Shown here: one piece after another, positions 1-10,839 of the stretch
How positions within the stretch are numbered: position 1 is the stretch's first letter
Layout: every line of letters starts with the position of its first letter
Origin: Parerythrobacter jejuensis
Lineage (GTDB): Bacteria; Pseudomonadota; Alphaproteobacteria; Sphingomonadales; Sphingomonadaceae
Assembly (NCBI RefSeq): GCF_039536765.1
Contig: NZ_BAAAZF010000001.1
Span: forward strand, 620,001-684,000
Direction: 5' to 3'
DNA length: 64,000 nucleotides
The notes under the pieces: model-generated
Seen by the model: the letters and a program-made list of their open reading frames with translations, nothing else
Databases searched by the model: none
What the model was told of the DNA's origin: nothing
Position numbers and translations under genes: made by a program

Positions 1-2
1 CC

Positions 3-434
3 GGAAACCTGGAAAACCGCGTGGCCTTGGCGCGCGAGCGGGCTGAGGAGCAAGTCGACAATGATTTCGCCCGGCGGGTCGCGTTGATCACCGAAGCGCT
101 CAATTCCAACGCGATCGATATTGCAAAATCGCTCTCTACCGATGTGACGGACACCGCCTGGGCCAGCTATCTACGCGGTGACCGCGGCATCTTTACCCGC
201 CGGGCTGTCGCCTTGCTCGACAGCACCGAAGCGCGAGAGATTGCCGAGCTGTACGACGCCGACAGCGATTTCCGCGACCATGTAAGCCGCTACATCCACG
301 ATTTCGAGGCGATGCTGCGCACTATGCTTTCCACTCGAGACGGCAACGCCATCGGCGTCACTCTGCTGAGTTCGGAAATGGGCAAGCTTTACGTCGCTCT
401 GGCGCAGGCTATCGAACGGCTGCGCACCGAATAA
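3..434 (+). CDS. C-terminal end of an uncharacterised protein, cut by the left edge
   Basis: The reading frame is open from base 3 with no stop before the window edge, so this is probably the tail of a longer gene. A GTG at 21 could serve as a start, but no ribosome-binding site precedes it and the residues before it read on smoothly. The visible 143 residues are mostly charged and helical. The last 60 residues carry a compact, well-ordered stretch (motif RDHVSRYIHDFEAMLR, then LLSSEMGKLYVALAQ). I recognise this as a tail seen in long coiled-coil-like hypothetical proteins of sphingomonads, but I cannot assign a function. It is convergent with the DUF1467 gene, with only 9 bases between the two stops. 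Confidence 0.6.
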   Translation, partial: GNLENRVALARERAEEQVDNDFARRVALITEALNSNAIDIAKSLSTDVTDTAWASYLRGDRGIFTRRAVALLDSTEAREIAELYDADSDFRDHVSRYIHDFEAMLRTMLSTRDGNAIGVTLLSSEMGKLYVALAQAIERLRTE

Positions 435-443
435 ACCCGCGCT

Positions 444-725
444 TTAGCGTTTGAGATGCTCTGGCTTCTCGAAGATGTTGATCGCGTCCACCCCGATCCA
501 ACCATAGGTGTAATTGAGCACCCACAGCGTGGTTAGAACGACCGCAATGATCGTCGCCCGGATCAGCACGCGGCCAGGCCGGAAATTGGCAGGCGCGCTA
601 TCCGCCTGGCCCGGCACCTTGGGCAGGCCTGCTTCGTCATGGGTCTTGATGCCAAAGGGCAGCAGCACGAACGCGCTCATCACCCAGAACAGCGCATAGA
701 TTGCGATTATCGATGTCAGCGCCAT
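444..725 (-). CDS. DUF1467 family membrane protein
   Basis: This is a 93-residue protein with two hydrophobic segments, at about residues 3-25 and 53-75, separated by a polar loop (KTHDEAGLPKVPGQ), so a small two-helix inner-membrane protein. The size, two-helix layout and the loop match the DUF1467 family of alphaproteobacteria, whose function is unknown. It is the last gene of the long minus-strand unit and starts 7 bases after the RNase J stop. It is therefore probably co-transcribed with rnj and coaX. It is a short family member of normal length with no sign of damage. Confidence 0.8.
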   Translation of the reverse strand: MALTSIIAIYALFWVMSAFVLLPFGIKTHDEAGLPKVPGQADSAPANFRPGRVLIRATIIAVVLTTLWVLNYTYGWIGVDAINIFEKPEHLKR

Positions 726-732
726 GATCGCT

Positions 733-2382
733 TCACTTTCCTGCCAGCATCACTTTGACCTGCGGCTTCTTGCCAGACCAGCGCGTTGCGGCACGGCGGG
801 CGGCCAAGCGGGCTGCCTCGACCACGGCTTCGCGATCGTTTGCGGCTTTGCCTTTCAATCTGCTCAACGCTTTCACCACGTCATTCTGCGCTTCGTCGAC
901 GAAATCGGAATAATCCTCATCTAGCGGCAGGCCGATGCCCTCGACTCGCGGATTACCCTTGGCATCGAGCACGACAATAACCAGCCCGTTATGGGCGAGA
1001 CGGCGGCGCATCACGATGGAATCGCCATTGGCCGGCACGATGATGTCGCCATCAAGAATCAGTCGACCCGTTTCGACCTGAGCAATCCGACCTGGTTTCC
1101 CAGGCGCAAGCCGCACGATGTCACCATTGGACTGGAAGATCGTGTGTTCGATGCCCTCCGAACTGCCGAATCGCGCCTGTTCTTGCATGTGGCGAATTTC
1201 GCCATGCACCGGCACCAGGACATCAGGCCGGAGCCATTCATACAGCGCGGCCAGTTCCGGACGGCCCGGATGGCCGGAGACATGGATCATGCTCTGCCGG
1301 TCCGTGACCATTACGATGCCGCGCTCTGACAATCGGTTCTGGACTTTGCCGATACTGATCTCGTTACCGGGAATGTTTCGGCTGGAGAACAGCACCACAT
1401 CGCCTTTGGTCAGTGCGAGCGGGTGGTTTTCCTCCGCGATCCGCGACAGGGCTGCGCGGGGCTCCCCCTGCCCTCCAGTGGCAACGATCATCACCTTGCC
1501 ACGGGGCAGGCCCATGGCCGTGTCCCAATCGATTACGCCCGGGAAATCGGCCAGATAACCATTGGCCTGTGCCACTTCGATCATGCGATCCAGCGAGCGT
1601 CCGGCCACGCACAGCTCGCGCCCGGTTTCCTTGGCGACTTCGCCCAATGTCTGTAAACGGGCAACGTTGGAGGCAAAAGTGGTGACCAGAACGCGACGCC
1701 CGTCCCACTTCTTCACTTCTTCCAGCAGTCCCTGATAGACTGCGCCTTCCGATCCGCTCGCCTCTGGATTGAAGACATTGGTGGAATCGCAGACCAGCGC
1801 GAGGACACCCTCATCGCCAATCTCTCGCAGCTCTTCCTCAGTGGTCGGCTCTCCGATGATCGGGTCTTCATCCAGCTTCCAGTCGCCGGTATGGAATACT
1901 CGGCCGTAGGGCGTGTCGATCTGGAGCGCGTTCCCCTCGGCAATCGAGTGCGCCAGTGGCAGATAGGTGACGGAGAACGGCCCCAGCTGGATTTCGCCGT
2001 GATCTTCTTCGATGATGCGGACTTCCACTTCGCCCGCGATCCCCGCCTCTTCCAGCTTGCGCCGAACCAGTTCGGCAGTGAACGGGGTGGCATAGAGCGG
2101 CACACCCAGATCGGCGGCGAAATAGGGCACGGCGCCGATGTGATCCTCGTGCGCGTGGGTCAGAACAATGCCCAAAAGGTCGTCTGCACGTTCTTCGATA
2201 AAATCGAGATCGGCGAAGACCAATTCGGTGCCGGGATACTCGTTGGCGCCGAATGTCATGCCCAGATCGACCATCATCCACTTGCCATCGCAGCCGTAGA
2301 GATTGACGTTCATGCCAATCTCTGCCGAGCCGCCAAGGGCAAGGAACAGCAGTTCGTTTTCGGGCTTGTAGTTCTTTTTCAC
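733..2382 (-). CDS. rnj: Ribonuclease J
   Basis: This 549-residue protein is a metallo-beta-lactamase/beta-CASP ribonuclease, a 5'-3' exonuclease and endonuclease acting in mRNA decay and rRNA maturation. The zinc site motif HAHEDH is at residues 76-81, and HSIAEGNAL and [11 protein letters not shown] follow further on. A beta-CASP region includes [11 protein letters not shown] and VHVSGH-like and VHGEIRHM histidine motifs, and the length is normal. The ATG at 2382 overlaps the coaX stop (ATGA), which fixes the start and implies translational coupling. The window also carries RNase E, so both decay enzymes are present, as in many alphaproteobacteria. Confidence 0.95.
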   Translation of the reverse strand: MKKNYKPENELLFLALGGSAEIGMNVNLYGCDGKWMMVDLGMTFGANEYPGTELVFADLDFIEERADDLLGIVLTHAHEDHIGAVPYFAADLGVPLYATPFTAELVRRKLEEAGIAGEVEVRIIEEDHGEIQLGPFSVTYLPLAHSIAEGNALQIDTPYGRVFHTGDWKLDEDPIIGEPTTEEELREIGDEGVLALVCDSTNVFNPEASGSEGAVYQGLLEEVKKWDGRRVLVTTFASNVARLQTLGEVAKETGRELCVAGRSLDRMIEVAQANGYLADFPGVIDWDTAMGLPRGKVMIVATGGQGEPRAALSRIAEENHPLALTKGDVVLFSSRNIPGNEISIGKVQNRLSERGIVMVTDRQSMIHVSGHPGRPELAALYEWLRPDVLVPVHGEIRHMQEQARFGSSEGIEHTIFQSNGDIVRLAPGKPGRIAQVETGRLILDGDIIVPANGDSIVMRRRLAHNGLVIVVLDAKGNPRVEGIGLPLDEDYSDFVDEAQNDVVKALSRLKGKAANDREAVVEAARLAARRAATRWSGKKPQVKVMLAGK

Positions 2383-3167
2383 TTCGAGGCGTGCTCCGCG
2401 AGGATGGCGAGACCGTCGATCGTCAGATCGGCATCGACATGGTCAAAAATTTCGGTCTTTTCGTCGAACAAGATGGCCAGACCCCCGGTCGCGACGACTT
2501 TCGCCGGTCGACCAATCTCTGCGCGCATTCGCTCGATCAGCCCCTCCATCATGGCGACATGGGCCCAGAAAATACCGATTAGCATCTGGTCTTCCGTGTT
2601 GCGCCCGATCACGCTGGAACTGTCAGGAGCCCGAATGGCGATACGCGGCAACTTGGCCGTCTTGCCCACCAATGCATCGAGCGAGAGATTGATCCCGGGC
2701 GCGATGACACCGCCCTTGTAAGTCCCGTTGAAATCGATGGCCTCGAGCTTGGTCGCGGTGCCGAAATCAACCACGATCAGGTCACCGCCATACTTCTCGT
2801 GCGCCGCCAGAATGTTGAGCGCCCTGTCTGCGCCAAGTGAGCTGGGCTGGTCGACATCGATCGAAAACGGCCAAGCGGCCTTACCCTGCCCCGCCACGAT
2901 CGGCGTGAGGTTGAAATACTTCTCACAAAGCACAGTAAGGTTGTGGTTCGCACGAGGGACAACCGAAGCAAAAATCACCTGAGTGATCTGTTCGCGCGGG
3001 ACGCCTTCGATCTCGAGCAATTGTAGTAACCAGACAGCGTATTCATCACCGGTCCGGCGCGGATCGGTCGCAATCCGCCAACGCGCGCGGATTTCGCGGC
3101 TCCCAGAATCCAAATCGAATAGTGCGAATACAACGTTGGTGTTTCCGACATCTGCGGCAAGTAGCAT
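2379..3167 (-). CDS. coaX: Type III pantothenate kinase
   Basis: This 262-residue enzyme phosphorylates pantothenate, the first committed step of coenzyme A synthesis. It is the type III (ASKHA-fold) form. The phosphate-binding motif DVGNTN lies at residues 6-11, GADRALN in the middle, and VDFGTATK follows, all diagnostic of CoaX. Type III kinases are not feedback-inhibited by CoA and need a monovalent cation (family knowledge). The gene lies 14 bases after the birA stop and overlaps rnj by 4 bases. The neighbour birA also handles a coenzyme-related modification, an arrangement common in sphingomonads. Confidence 0.95.
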   Translation of the reverse strand: MLLAADVGNTNVVFALFDLDSGSREIRARWRIATDPRRTGDEYAVWLLQLLEIEGVPREQITQVIFASVVPRANHNLTVLCEKYFNLTPIVAGQGKAAWPFSIDVDQPSSLGADRALNILAAHEKYGGDLIVVDFGTATKLEAIDFNGTYKGGVIAPGINLSLDALVGKTAKLPRIAIRAPDSSSVIGRNTEDQMLIGIFWAHVAMMEGLIERMRAEIGRPAKVVATGGLAILFDEKTEIFDHVDADLTIDGLAILAEHASK

Positions 3168-3181
3168 TCTTCGTAGCTCCT

Positions 3182-3892
3182 TCAGGCGAGCATCACATCG
3201 CCAGCGTGGATGGCACGGACCGATCCATCCGCCAAGCGCAGCTGCATTGAACCTTCGCTATCTAGCCCGGCAAACTGACCGCTGATTGTTGCGCCATCGG
3301 GCTCATGAACGGAAAGCGGGGTGCCGATAGGGGTCCCTACGGCTTGCCAACGGCGGATTATCGGTTCGAGGCCATAGGTTCGCCACCGCTCCAGTTCCGT
3401 TGCGAGGGAAGAGGCCAAGCTGGTGGCGAAAGCATCCCGATCCGGGGCCGGCCCTCCCGAGGACAAGGCAATCGTTTCGCGATCCGGCAGGTCCGGCGCC
3501 GCCGCAAGGTTCACGCCAATGCCGATCACGACCGTGTCCCCTTCCCGTTCCAGCAGGATCCCGCACAATTTCGCGTCGCCCAGCAAAACGTCATTGGGCC
3601 ATTTGAGCATCAATGCCGCTGGGTTGGGGCAATAGGGTTGGACCGCTTCATACACAGCCAGGCCGGTCACAAGGGCAAGAGTATGGGCCGCCGGGTCCGA
3701 AGCATGGGCGTGAACTACAGTCGAGCCCATGAAATTTCCGGTTCCATCGAACCAAGTCCGCCCTTGCCGCCCTCGCCCCGCAACTTGCCGGTCAGCGACC
3801 AGCCAGGCCCCTTCGGGCACACGTTCGCCAGCGCGAAGGCGCGCAATCAGATCGGCATTGGTGGAGCCGGTTTCGGCGACCGTATGGATCAA
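3182..3892 (-). CDS. birA: Biotin-[acetyl-CoA-carboxylase] ligase, mono-functional type
   Basis: This 236-residue ligase makes biotinyl-5'-AMP and transfers biotin to carrier proteins such as AccB. The biotin/adenylate loop GRGRQGRTW is near residues 59-67, and [17 protein letters not shown] is the catalytic lysine region. A short C-terminal SH3-like domain follows. There is no N-terminal helix-turn-helix, so unlike E. coli BirA it should not act as a transcriptional repressor. The start is a TTG at 3892, which overlaps the nuoN stop (TTGA); the protein begins exactly where the catalytic domain should ([11 protein letters not shown]). It is translationally coupled to nuoN. Confidence 0.93.
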   Translation of the reverse strand: MIHTVAETGSTNADLIARLRAGERVPEGAWLVADRQVAGRGRQGRTWFDGTGNFMGSTVVHAHASDPAAHTLALVTGLAVYEAVQPYCPNPAALMLKWPNDVLLGDAKLCGILLEREGDTVVIGIGVNLAAAPDLPDRETIALSSGGPAPDRDAFATSLASSLATELERWRTYGLEPIIRRWQAVGTPIGTPLSVHEPDGATISGQFAGLDSEGSMQLRLADGSVRAIHAGDVMLA

Positions 3893-5352
3893 GAGGCAAC
3901 GAACAGCGCGGCAGCCGCGCTATCGGTCAGGGTGCCGAGCCAGCGGGTCAGCAAATAGCCCAGCGGCGAAATGATCACCGCTGCGCCGCCAAGGAGCGCC
4001 CAGTGCGCCACATCCGCTTCGCCCGTAGCCCGGTCAACCGGTTCATCGAAGAACATCACTTTGACGAATTTGATGTAGTAAAACGCGCCGATCACGCTGG
4101 CTGCAATACCCAGGGCAGCAAGGATGATCATGTCAGCCTCGACAGCGGCCTGGAACACCACGAATTTGCCCCAGAAGCCCAGCAGCGGCGGAATGCCCGC
4201 GAGGCTGAACATCAGCAGCAACAGGCACCAGGCGAGCACAGGGCGCGTCGTAGAGAGGCCCGAAATGTCTTCGAACGTCTCCAGCGGCGTGCCTTCGCCG
4301 TCACGCAGCATGAGCAAGGCCACAAAGCTGCCCAGCGACATCACCACATAGATCGCGAGATAAGTCAGCATGGCGCTGAGACCTGCGACCGTCCCGGCAG
4401 CAAGACCGATCAGGATGAAGCCGACATTGTTGATCGACGAATAGGCAAGCAGGCGCTTGAGGTTGTTCTGTCCGATCGCACCAAGCGCGCCGAGAATGAT
4501 CGAAGCGAGCGCCGCGAAAATGACGATCTGCTGCCACGCGTCGGTCTGTGCGCCGAAGGGATCGAGCGCCACGCGGGCTGTCAACGCAACCGCTGCCACT
4601 TTGGGTGCGGTGGCGAAGAAGGTAGTGACAGGTGTCGGCGCGCCTTCGTAGACGTCTGGCGTCCACATATGGAACGGCACCGCTGCAATCTTGAAGGCTA
4701 GGCCTGCCAGAACAAAGATCACCCCGAACAGCGCGCCGGTCGACATCTCACCGGTAAGTGCGCCACGGATGCCTTCGAAATCGGTGGTGCCGGTGAAGCC
4801 GTAGACCAGGCTCATGCCGTAAAGCAGGATGCCTGATGCCAGCGCACCCAGCACGAAGTACTTCAGCCCCGCCTCTGCAGAACGGGTGTCGTTCCGCAGG
4901 AAGCTGGCGAGAACGTAAGCCGCAAGGCTGTTGAGCTCGAGACCGATATAGAGCGTGATCAGATCTCCAGCAGAGACCATGATGCTCATACCCAAGGTCG
5001 CGAGAAGGACCAGCACCGGATATTCCGGTTTCATCGCCTTCAATCGGTCAAAAAACGCAGGCGCGATCATCAGGCAGCCAATCGCTGCGAGATAGATCAG
5101 GATCTTGGCGAAGCTGGCATAGGAATCCGCGATGAACTGCCCGCCAAAGGCAACCGTGTCTGGTCCGCTCGCGCCGCTGACCAGGGCCGGGGCGACCATG
5201 ACGGCCGCTGCGCCCAGTGTCGTGGCTGCGAGGATGCTTACAAGCCGCGCTGTCTTGTCGCCGACATAAGCGGTGACAAGCACAAGGACCATGGCCGCGA
5301 TCGCGATTACGATTTCGGGCAGGATCAGGTTCAGGGAAGCGCTCAATTCCAT
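3889..5352 (-). CDS. nuoN: NADH-quinone oxidoreductase subunit N
   Basis: This 487-residue antiporter-like subunit of respiratory complex I sits in the inner-membrane arm and is one of the three proton-pumping modules. About 14 hydrophobic helices can be seen. The conserved proton-channel region contains MWTPDVYEGAPTPVT, and SINNVGF also fits the family. The ATG at 5352 overlaps the nuoM stop (ATGA). It is the last nuo gene and is followed directly by birA. Its length agrees with alphaproteobacterial NuoN. Confidence 0.96.
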   Translation of the reverse strand: MELSASLNLILPEIVIAIAAMVLVLVTAYVGDKTARLVSILAATTLGAAAVMVAPALVSGASGPDTVAFGGQFIADSYASFAKILIYLAAIGCLMIAPAFFDRLKAMKPEYPVLVLLATLGMSIMVSAGDLITLYIGLELNSLAAYVLASFLRNDTRSAEAGLKYFVLGALASGILLYGMSLVYGFTGTTDFEGIRGALTGEMSTGALFGVIFVLAGLAFKIAAVPFHMWTPDVYEGAPTPVTTFFATAPKVAAVALTARVALDPFGAQTDAWQQIVIFAALASIILGALGAIGQNNLKRLLAYSSINNVGFILIGLAAGTVAGLSAMLTYLAIYVVMSLGSFVALLMLRDGEGTPLETFEDISGLSTTRPVLAWCLLLLMFSLAGIPPLLGFWGKFVVFQAAVEADMIILAALGIAASVIGAFYYIKFVKVMFFDEPVDRATGEADVAHWALLGGAAVIISPLGYLLTRWLGTLTDSAAAALFVAS

Positions 5353-6899
5353 CAGTGCTCTCCCTCACCAGAATCATGGAACTCGATTGCGTTGGCGGCC
5401 TCTGCGCGAGGTTCGCCGGCCGCCAGCTTGGCATCACCTTCCGGCGCGGCACGGGCCACACGGGCTTCGAGAGCTGCAATGTCAGCACGCATCGGGGCGA
5501 GGAAACTTTCCGGATAGACGCCCATCCACAGCACAGCGGCTGCGATCGGCGCGAGCATAGCCCATTCACGGGCATTGAGGTCCTTCATCGCGGCAGCATC
5601 CTCATTGACCTGCGCACCAAATACGACCCGGCGATAGAGATAGAGCATGTAAGCTGCGCCCAGGATAATGCCCGTGGTCAAGAACAGCGTCACCGTGCTG
5701 GAGACCTGGTAGGTACCCGCCAGGCTAAGGAATTCCGCAACAAACCCGCTGGTACCCGGCAGACCGATGCTGGCCATGGTGAACAGCAAGAAGAAGATCG
5801 CGTATTTGGGCATATTGATCGCGAGCCCGCCATAGCGACTGATCTCGCGCGTATGCAGCCGGTCATAAATCACACCGACACACAGGAACAAGGCGCCCGA
5901 TACCAGGCCGTGGCTGAGCATCACGATCATTGCGCCTTCGAGGCCCTGAATATTGAAAGCGAACAGGCCCGCCGTCACGATCGCCATATGCGCGACCGAG
6001 GAATAAGCGATCAGCTTCTTCATATCTTCCTGCACCAGCGCAACGAGCGAAGTGTAAATCACCGCCACCATCGACAGGCCGAAAATGAGCCACGTAAACT
6101 GCGCGGAAGCCTCCGGGAACATCGGCAGGCTGAAACGGATGAAACCGTATCCGCCGAGCTTGAGCAACACGCCCGCCAGGATAACCGAACCCGCGGTAGG
6201 CGCTTGAACGTGCGCGGCTGGCAGCCAGGTGTGGACCGGCCACATTGGCATCTTCACCGCGAAGCTGGCGAAGAAGGCCAGCCACAACCAAGTCTGAGCG
6301 CCCGGCGCGAAATCATATTGCATCAGCGTCGGGATGTCCGACGTGCCCGCAACATTCACCATCCAGAACATTGCGATCAGCATCAGGACCGATCCGATCA
6401 GCGTGTAGAGGAAGAATTTGAAGCTGGCATAAATCCGGTCTGCCCCGCCCCAGATGCCGATCAACAGATACATCGGGATCAGACCGGCTTCGAAGAAGAT
6501 GTAGAACAGGAACAGGTCCTGCGCTGCAAACACGCCGATCATCAGAGTTTCGGTAATCAGCAGAGCGGCCATATATTCGCCGACCCGCTTCTGTATCGCT
6601 TCCCAGCTGGCCAGGATACAAATCGGCATCAGGAACACGCTGAGCATGATCAGAAGCATCGCAATACCATCGATGCCGAGCGCGTATTGGAAGCCTGCAA
6701 ACAGGTCTGCCCGCTCGGTAAACTGCCATTGCGGCCCGCCGATTTCGTAACCGACCCACAGCGCAATGCCGAGGCCGAGATTGATCAGAGTCGCAACCAG
6801 CGCAATCATGCGTGCCGCGCTTGCCTCCACAAAGAAGCACAGCATGGCCGCAGCAAACGGCACCAGCAGCAAGGCGGTGAGAACGGGGAAACCTTCCAT
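5352..6899 (-). CDS. nuoM: NADH-quinone oxidoreductase subunit M
   Basis: This 515-residue antiporter-like membrane subunit of complex I pumps protons. The hallmark region VHTWLPAAHVQAPTAGSVIL, with the broken helix and lysine channel (LLKLGGYG), is present, as are about 14 transmembrane helices. I place the start at the ATG at 6899 because it forms an ATGA overlap with the nuoL stop; an upstream in-frame start at 6914 would add only five residues inside nuoL. The C-terminal 40 residues are a polar, alanine- and glutamate-rich tail. Confidence 0.95.
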   Translation of the reverse strand: MEGFPVLTALLLVPFAAAMLCFFVEASAARMIALVATLINLGLGIALWVGYEIGGPQWQFTERADLFAGFQYALGIDGIAMLLIMLSVFLMPICILASWEAIQKRVGEYMAALLITETLMIGVFAAQDLFLFYIFFEAGLIPMYLLIGIWGGADRIYASFKFFLYTLIGSVLMLIAMFWMVNVAGTSDIPTLMQYDFAPGAQTWLWLAFFASFAVKMPMWPVHTWLPAAHVQAPTAGSVILAGVLLKLGGYGFIRFSLPMFPEASAQFTWLIFGLSMVAVIYTSLVALVQEDMKKLIAYSSVAHMAIVTAGLFAFNIQGLEGAMIVMLSHGLVSGALFLCVGVIYDRLHTREISRYGGLAINMPKYAIFFLLFTMASIGLPGTSGFVAEFLSLAGTYQVSSTVTLFLTTGIILGAAYMLYLYRRVVFGAQVNEDAAAMKDLNAREWAMLAPIAAAVLWMGVYPESFLAPMRADIAALEARVARAAPEGDAKLAAGEPRAEAANAIEFHDSGEGEH

Positions 6900-8887
6900 C
6901 ACAGGAGCACCCATGTGACTGCCGCGACAATGCCAAGCAGCATCACCAGCGCATAAGAATAGAGATAGCCGGACTGGAACCGCTTGGCCGCGCCAGACCC
7001 CTTCATCACGACCCAGGCCGCGCCATCAGGGCCGAACCGGTCGATGATGCCGATGTCACCAATCTTCCAGAACTGGCGGCCGAACCAGAAGGCCGGCTTC
7101 ACGAAGACGACATTGTAGAGCTCGTCGAAATACCACTTGTTGTAGAGGAAATGGTAGATCGGGCCGAGCTGCTCTGCCGTTTTCGCAGGGATCGATGTGT
7201 CCTTGATGTAGGCCATCCAGGCGATGAACAGGCCGGTTATCATAGATACCGTCGCGGTCAGCTTCACCCATAGCGGGACGGCGTGCAGCGCATGCATCAG
7301 GTTCTCGTTGAAGTAGATTGCATTGCCCCAGAAATCGGCGCCGTCAATAAAGTCGTATTTGAACACGAAGCCGGCAAAAATCGCGCCGATGCTTAGCACC
7401 ACCAGCGGCGTCAACATGACCCAGGGGCTTTCATGCGGCGCGTAGCCACCCGTTGTGTCTTCGCCCGCCTCTTCCGGCGTCTTGTGGACGCTGTGCTGGA
7501 TATGCTCGCTCTCGATCCAGCGCGGCTTGCCCCAGAACGTCAGGAACATCAGACGCCAGCTGTAGAAGCTGGTCAGAAGGGCGGCGAAAGCTCCGGCCCA
7601 GAAAGCGAAGTTGGCCATGGTGGTGCCGCGCGCAAAGGCGACTTCCAGAATAGCATCCTTGGAATAGAAACCGGCAAAGCCGAATACGCCCAGCACACCG
7701 ACGCCGGTAATCGCCAGCGTACCGGCCATCATCGCCCAGAAAGTAATCGGAATCTTCTTCCGCAGACCGCCGTAATAGCGCATGTCTTGCTCGTGATGCA
7801 TCGAATGGATCACGGAACCGGCACCCAGGAACAGCAGCGCCTTGAAGAAGGCATGCGTGAACAGGTGGAACATGGCGACGCCATAGGCCCCTACGCCGGC
7901 GGCAAAGAACATGTAGCCCAGCTGCGAACAGGTCGAATATGCGATAACGCGCTTGATATCCCACTGGGTGGTGCCGACCGTTGCAGCAAACAGGCAGGTC
8001 GCGGCTCCGATAAAGGTCACGATCGCCAGCGCGGTAGGCGCGGTTTCGAACATTGGTGACAGGCGGCACACCATGAAGACACCGGCGGTGACCATCGTGG
8101 CTGCATGAATCAGCGCCGAAACCGGGGTCGGTCCTTCCATCGCATCGGGAAGCCATGTGTGCAGGCCCAGCTGGGCTGATTTGCCCATCGCGCCGATGAA
8201 CAGCAGGATGCACAGGATATCCATCGTGTAGAGGCGGTATCCGAGGAAACCGATCGTGCTGCCGCTCATCGCGGGTGCAGCAGCCAGGATTTCCGGAATG
8301 GATGTGGTTCCGAACACCAGGAAGGTGCCGAAGATGCCGAGCATGAAGCCCAGGTCACCCACACGGTTGACCACGAAGGCCTTGATCGCGGCAGCATTGG
8401 CCGTCGGCTTCTTGAACCAGAACCCGATCAGCAAGTAACTGGCGAGGCCCACCCCTTCCCAACCAAAGAACATCTGGACGAGGTTATCGGCGGTCACCAG
8501 CATCAGCATAGCAAAGGTGAAAAGGCTGAGATAAGCGAAGAAGCGCGGCTGGTCCGGATCTTCCTCCATATAGCCCCAGCTATACAGGTGGACGAGCGCG
8601 GAAACGCTGGTGATCACTACCAGCATCACGGCCGTCAGCGCATCGACCCGCAATTCCCAGTCAAAGCTGAGCGAGCCCGATTGCACCCATTGCAGCACCG
8701 GCACCACAGTCGCCTCGGCATTGCCCGAGAGGAACGCCATGAAGATCGGCCAACTCAGCGCGCACGACAGGAACAGCGCGCCCGTGGTAAGCAATTTGAC
8801 TGGCGTATTGCCCAGTGCGCGGTTGCCCAACCCGCCAATAATGGCTGCAAGCAACGGTGCGAAAACGATGATCAGGATGGAGGACAC
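6899..8887 (-). CDS. nuoL: NADH-quinone oxidoreductase subunit L
   Basis: This 662-residue protein is the distal proton-pumping subunit of complex I. The antiporter core includes [20 protein letters not shown] and a lysine/histidine-lined channel, followed by the C-terminal extension with the long lateral helix. The start is GTG at 8887, preceded by a GAAGGGA ribosome-binding site, and only 4 bases separate it from nuoK. The length is typical for this lineage. The stop overlaps the nuoM start. Confidence 0.96.
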   Translation of the reverse strand: MSSILIIVFAPLLAAIIGGLGNRALGNTPVKLLTTGALFLSCALSWPIFMAFLSGNAEATVVPVLQWVQSGSLSFDWELRVDALTAVMLVVITSVSALVHLYSWGYMEEDPDQPRFFAYLSLFTFAMLMLVTADNLVQMFFGWEGVGLASYLLIGFWFKKPTANAAAIKAFVVNRVGDLGFMLGIFGTFLVFGTTSIPEILAAAPAMSGSTIGFLGYRLYTMDILCILLFIGAMGKSAQLGLHTWLPDAMEGPTPVSALIHAATMVTAGVFMVCRLSPMFETAPTALAIVTFIGAATCLFAATVGTTQWDIKRVIAYSTCSQLGYMFFAAGVGAYGVAMFHLFTHAFFKALLFLGAGSVIHSMHHEQDMRYYGGLRKKIPITFWAMMAGTLAITGVGVLGVFGFAGFYSKDAILEVAFARGTTMANFAFWAGAFAALLTSFYSWRLMFLTFWGKPRWIESEHIQHSVHKTPEEAGEDTTGGYAPHESPWVMLTPLVVLSIGAIFAGFVFKYDFIDGADFWGNAIYFNENLMHALHAVPLWVKLTATVSMITGLFIAWMAYIKDTSIPAKTAEQLGPIYHFLYNKWYFDELYNVVFVKPAFWFGRQFWKIGDIGIIDRFGPDGAAWVVMKGSGAAKRFQSGYLYSYALVMLLGIVAAVTWVLL

Positions 8888-8891
8888 TGGT

Positions 8892-9197
8892 TTATCCCTT
8901 CAGCCTGTCGACATCGTCGACTGCAATGGTGCCACGGCCACGGAAATAGATGACGAGAATGGCGAGCCCGATGGCCGCTTCACCCGCTGCCACGGTCAAC
9001 ACAAACATGGCGAAGATCTGCCCGGTCAGATCGCCCAGGAAAGCGCTGAACGCGACCAGATTGAGATTGACCGCCAACAAGATCAATTCGATCGCCATCA
9101 GGATGACGATAATGTTCTTGCGGTTGAGGAAAATGCCCAGCACGCCGAGCACGAACAGGATCGTGCTGACAACGATATAGTGTTCGATACCGATCAC
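8892..9197 (-). CDS. nuoK: NADH-quinone oxidoreductase subunit K
   Basis: This 101-residue subunit has three transmembrane helices and is homologous to MrpC. The two membrane-buried glutamates needed for proton translocation are visible in [11 protein letters not shown] and [11 protein letters not shown]. The ATG at 9197 overlaps the nuoJ stop by the usual 4 bases. The length and motifs match NuoK. Confidence 0.96.
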   Translation of the reverse strand: MIGIEHYIVVSTILFVLGVLGIFLNRKNIIVILMAIELILLAVNLNLVAFSAFLGDLTGQIFAMFVLTVAAGEAAIGLAILVIYFRGRGTIAVDDVDRLKG

Positions 9198-9814
9198 AGC
9201 TCGACCCCCTCACCAATAGTCGGTTGCTTCATCACCGTCGCATCTTCCGGGCGGCGGCTGACTTGCTTGCCGATGTTCTGGTGCCCGCGCGTATTGCCCA
9301 GGTCACGATGCGTCAGCACAATCGCGCCGATCATCGCCACCAGCAGGATCAGCCCCGCCCCCTCGAACAGGAACAGGTATTTGCCATACATCAGCGCGCC
9401 CAGGCTCTCGATATTGGTTTCACCCACTAGCGGAGCGGCGGAGCCATCGGGCGTGCCCAGCTCCAGGATACCCGCGCGATAGGCGCCGATGCCCAGCACC
9501 AGTTCGGCCAGCAAGACCAAGGCGATCAGGATGCCAAGCGGGAAGTTCTTGATGAAACCGGCCCGCAATTCGGCGAAATCGATGTCCAGCATCATCACCA
9601 CGAACAGGAACAGCACCGCGACCGCGCCCACGTAAACAATTACCAGCAGCATCGCGATGAATTCGGCGCCCAGCAGCACCATCAGGCCCGCTGCATTGAA
9701 GAAGGCAAGGATCAGCCACAGCACCGAATGCACCGGATTGCGGCTCATAATCGTCATCACACCACTGGCGATTACCAGTGCCGCGAAGAGATAGAATGCG
9801 AAAACTTGGATCAT
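9194..9814 (-). CDS. nuoJ: NADH-quinone oxidoreductase subunit J
   Basis: This 206-residue complex I membrane subunit has five predicted transmembrane helices. Helix 3 carries the family motif [18 protein letters not shown] with the pi-bulge. A longer hydrophilic C-terminal tail ([13 protein letters not shown]) is typical of alphaproteobacteria. It lies 27 bases after nuoI, one of the few true gaps inside the operon, and overlaps nuoK by 4 bases. Confidence 0.95.
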   Translation of the reverse strand: MIQVFAFYLFAALVIASGVMTIMSRNPVHSVLWLILAFFNAAGLMVLLGAEFIAMLLVIVYVGAVAVLFLFVVMMLDIDFAELRAGFIKNFPLGILIALVLLAELVLGIGAYRAGILELGTPDGSAAPLVGETNIESLGALMYGKYLFLFEGAGLILLVAMIGAIVLTHRDLGNTRGHQNIGKQVSRRPEDATVMKQPTIGEGVEL

Positions 9815-9841
9815 GGTGCCCCGGTTCAGTCTGGCGCGCGG

Positions 9842-10330
9842 TTAGCGATACGGCGCGTCGGCTTCAAGGTTTGCGGCAATCGCCCGCTCCCACTTGTCAC
9901 CATTGGCGAGCAGCTTGTGCTTGTCATACAGCAGCTCTTCACGCGTTTCGGTCGAATATTCGAAGTTTGGCCCTTCGACGATGGCATCCACCGGGCATGC
10001 TTCCTGGCAGAAGCCGCAATAGATGCATTTGGTCATGTCGATATCGTACCGCGTGGTCCGGCGGCTGCCGTCATCACGCGGTTCGCTTTCGATCGTGATC
10101 GCCTGCGCCGGGCACACCGCCTCGCACAGTTTGCACGCAATGCAGCGCTCTTCCCCGTTGGGATAACGACGCAGCGCATGCTCGCCGCGAAAACGCGGAC
10201 TCAGCGGGTTCTTTTCGAACGGATAATTGATCGTCACCTTCGGCTTGAAGAAATACTTCAAGGTCAGCGCATGCGCCTTGAGGATTTCCCAAAGGGTGAA
10301 GGATTTGAGGAGTTGGGTTGCGGTGGTCAT
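9842..10330 (-). CDS. nuoI: NADH-quinone oxidoreductase subunit I
   Basis: This 162-residue peripheral-arm subunit binds two [4Fe-4S] clusters (N6a and N6b) that pass electrons toward cluster N2. The two ferredoxin motifs [14 protein letters not shown] and [14 protein letters not shown] are complete. The N-terminal amphipathic helix that rests on the membrane arm is also seen. The start overlaps the stop of the upstream small exported-protein gene (ATGA). Confidence 0.97.
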   Translation of the reverse strand: MTTATQLLKSFTLWEILKAHALTLKYFFKPKVTINYPFEKNPLSPRFRGEHALRRYPNGEERCIACKLCEAVCPAQAITIESEPRDDGSRRTTRYDIDMTKCIYCGFCQEACPVDAIVEGPNFEYSTETREELLYDKHKLLANGDKWERAIAANLEADAPYR

Positions 10331-10839
10331 TTCTGCTTGTCCTCAAGCCTGCTAGCAACGCAAACGCCCCCTAGGGTCTCGGTTTGGTCTGAAGCCTGTT
10401 GCCTTGGCATATACAAAACTATCGAGAGTCCACTCAGCCGCCCGGTTTCAGGGTCGATGCCCGAGCTCAGCTGATGTCTGGTCATCTGAAACAATGCGGC
10501 GAAGTCACCTTGGCTGTCGAGTGATCGCACATACTCTTGACCAGCTATACGGCGAGGCTTGGCCTCGAACGAGAGCATTCGCTCAAACCGGCGATCACTT
10601 TTTTCGAGCACACGAAACTCGGGCTCAACGAATGGCACGTCTGTCGTTGTCTTCCAGAGACCTTCGTATTCTCCGACCACCGTCATGCGACCGCGCTTGA
10701 CGATCTCTAACGGGAGTTTGTGGCCAGCTTCATCGACAATAGCGCAATCGTAATGGACCGACGCAATGTGATCGCTCAAGCGCTGCGCCGGCAGCGGGCT
10801 TGCAGTCGGCTGAAACAAAAGAACCAGAGCCTCGATCAT
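10327..10839 (-). CDS. Uncharacterised exported protein inside the nuo operon
   Basis: This 170-residue protein lies between nuoH and nuoI and overlaps both by 4 bases, so it is translationally coupled. The first 20 or so residues ([19 protein letters not shown]) resemble a weak signal peptide; the rest is soluble with mixed alpha/beta character. Two cysteines (HYDCAIV and GGVCVAS) could form a disulfide if the protein is periplasmic. I do not recognise a known domain. It is not a complex I core subunit. Its place in the operon suggests either an accessory role or passive hitch-hiking. Confidence 0.7.
   Translation of the reverse strand: MIEALVLLFQPTASPLPAQRLSDHIASVHYDCAIVDEAGHKLPLEIVKRGRMTVVGEYEGLWKTTTDVPFVEPEFRVLEKSDRRFERMLSFEAKPRRIAGQEYVRSLDSQGDFAALFQMTRHQLSSGIDPETGRLSGLSIVLYMPRQQASDQTETLGGVCVASRLEDKQK

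Noticed and set aside
5355-6956. Long plus-strand frame opposite nuoM
   Set aside because: Rich in glutamine, histidine and arginine from reverse reading of membrane-protein codons; no start context and no homologous family.
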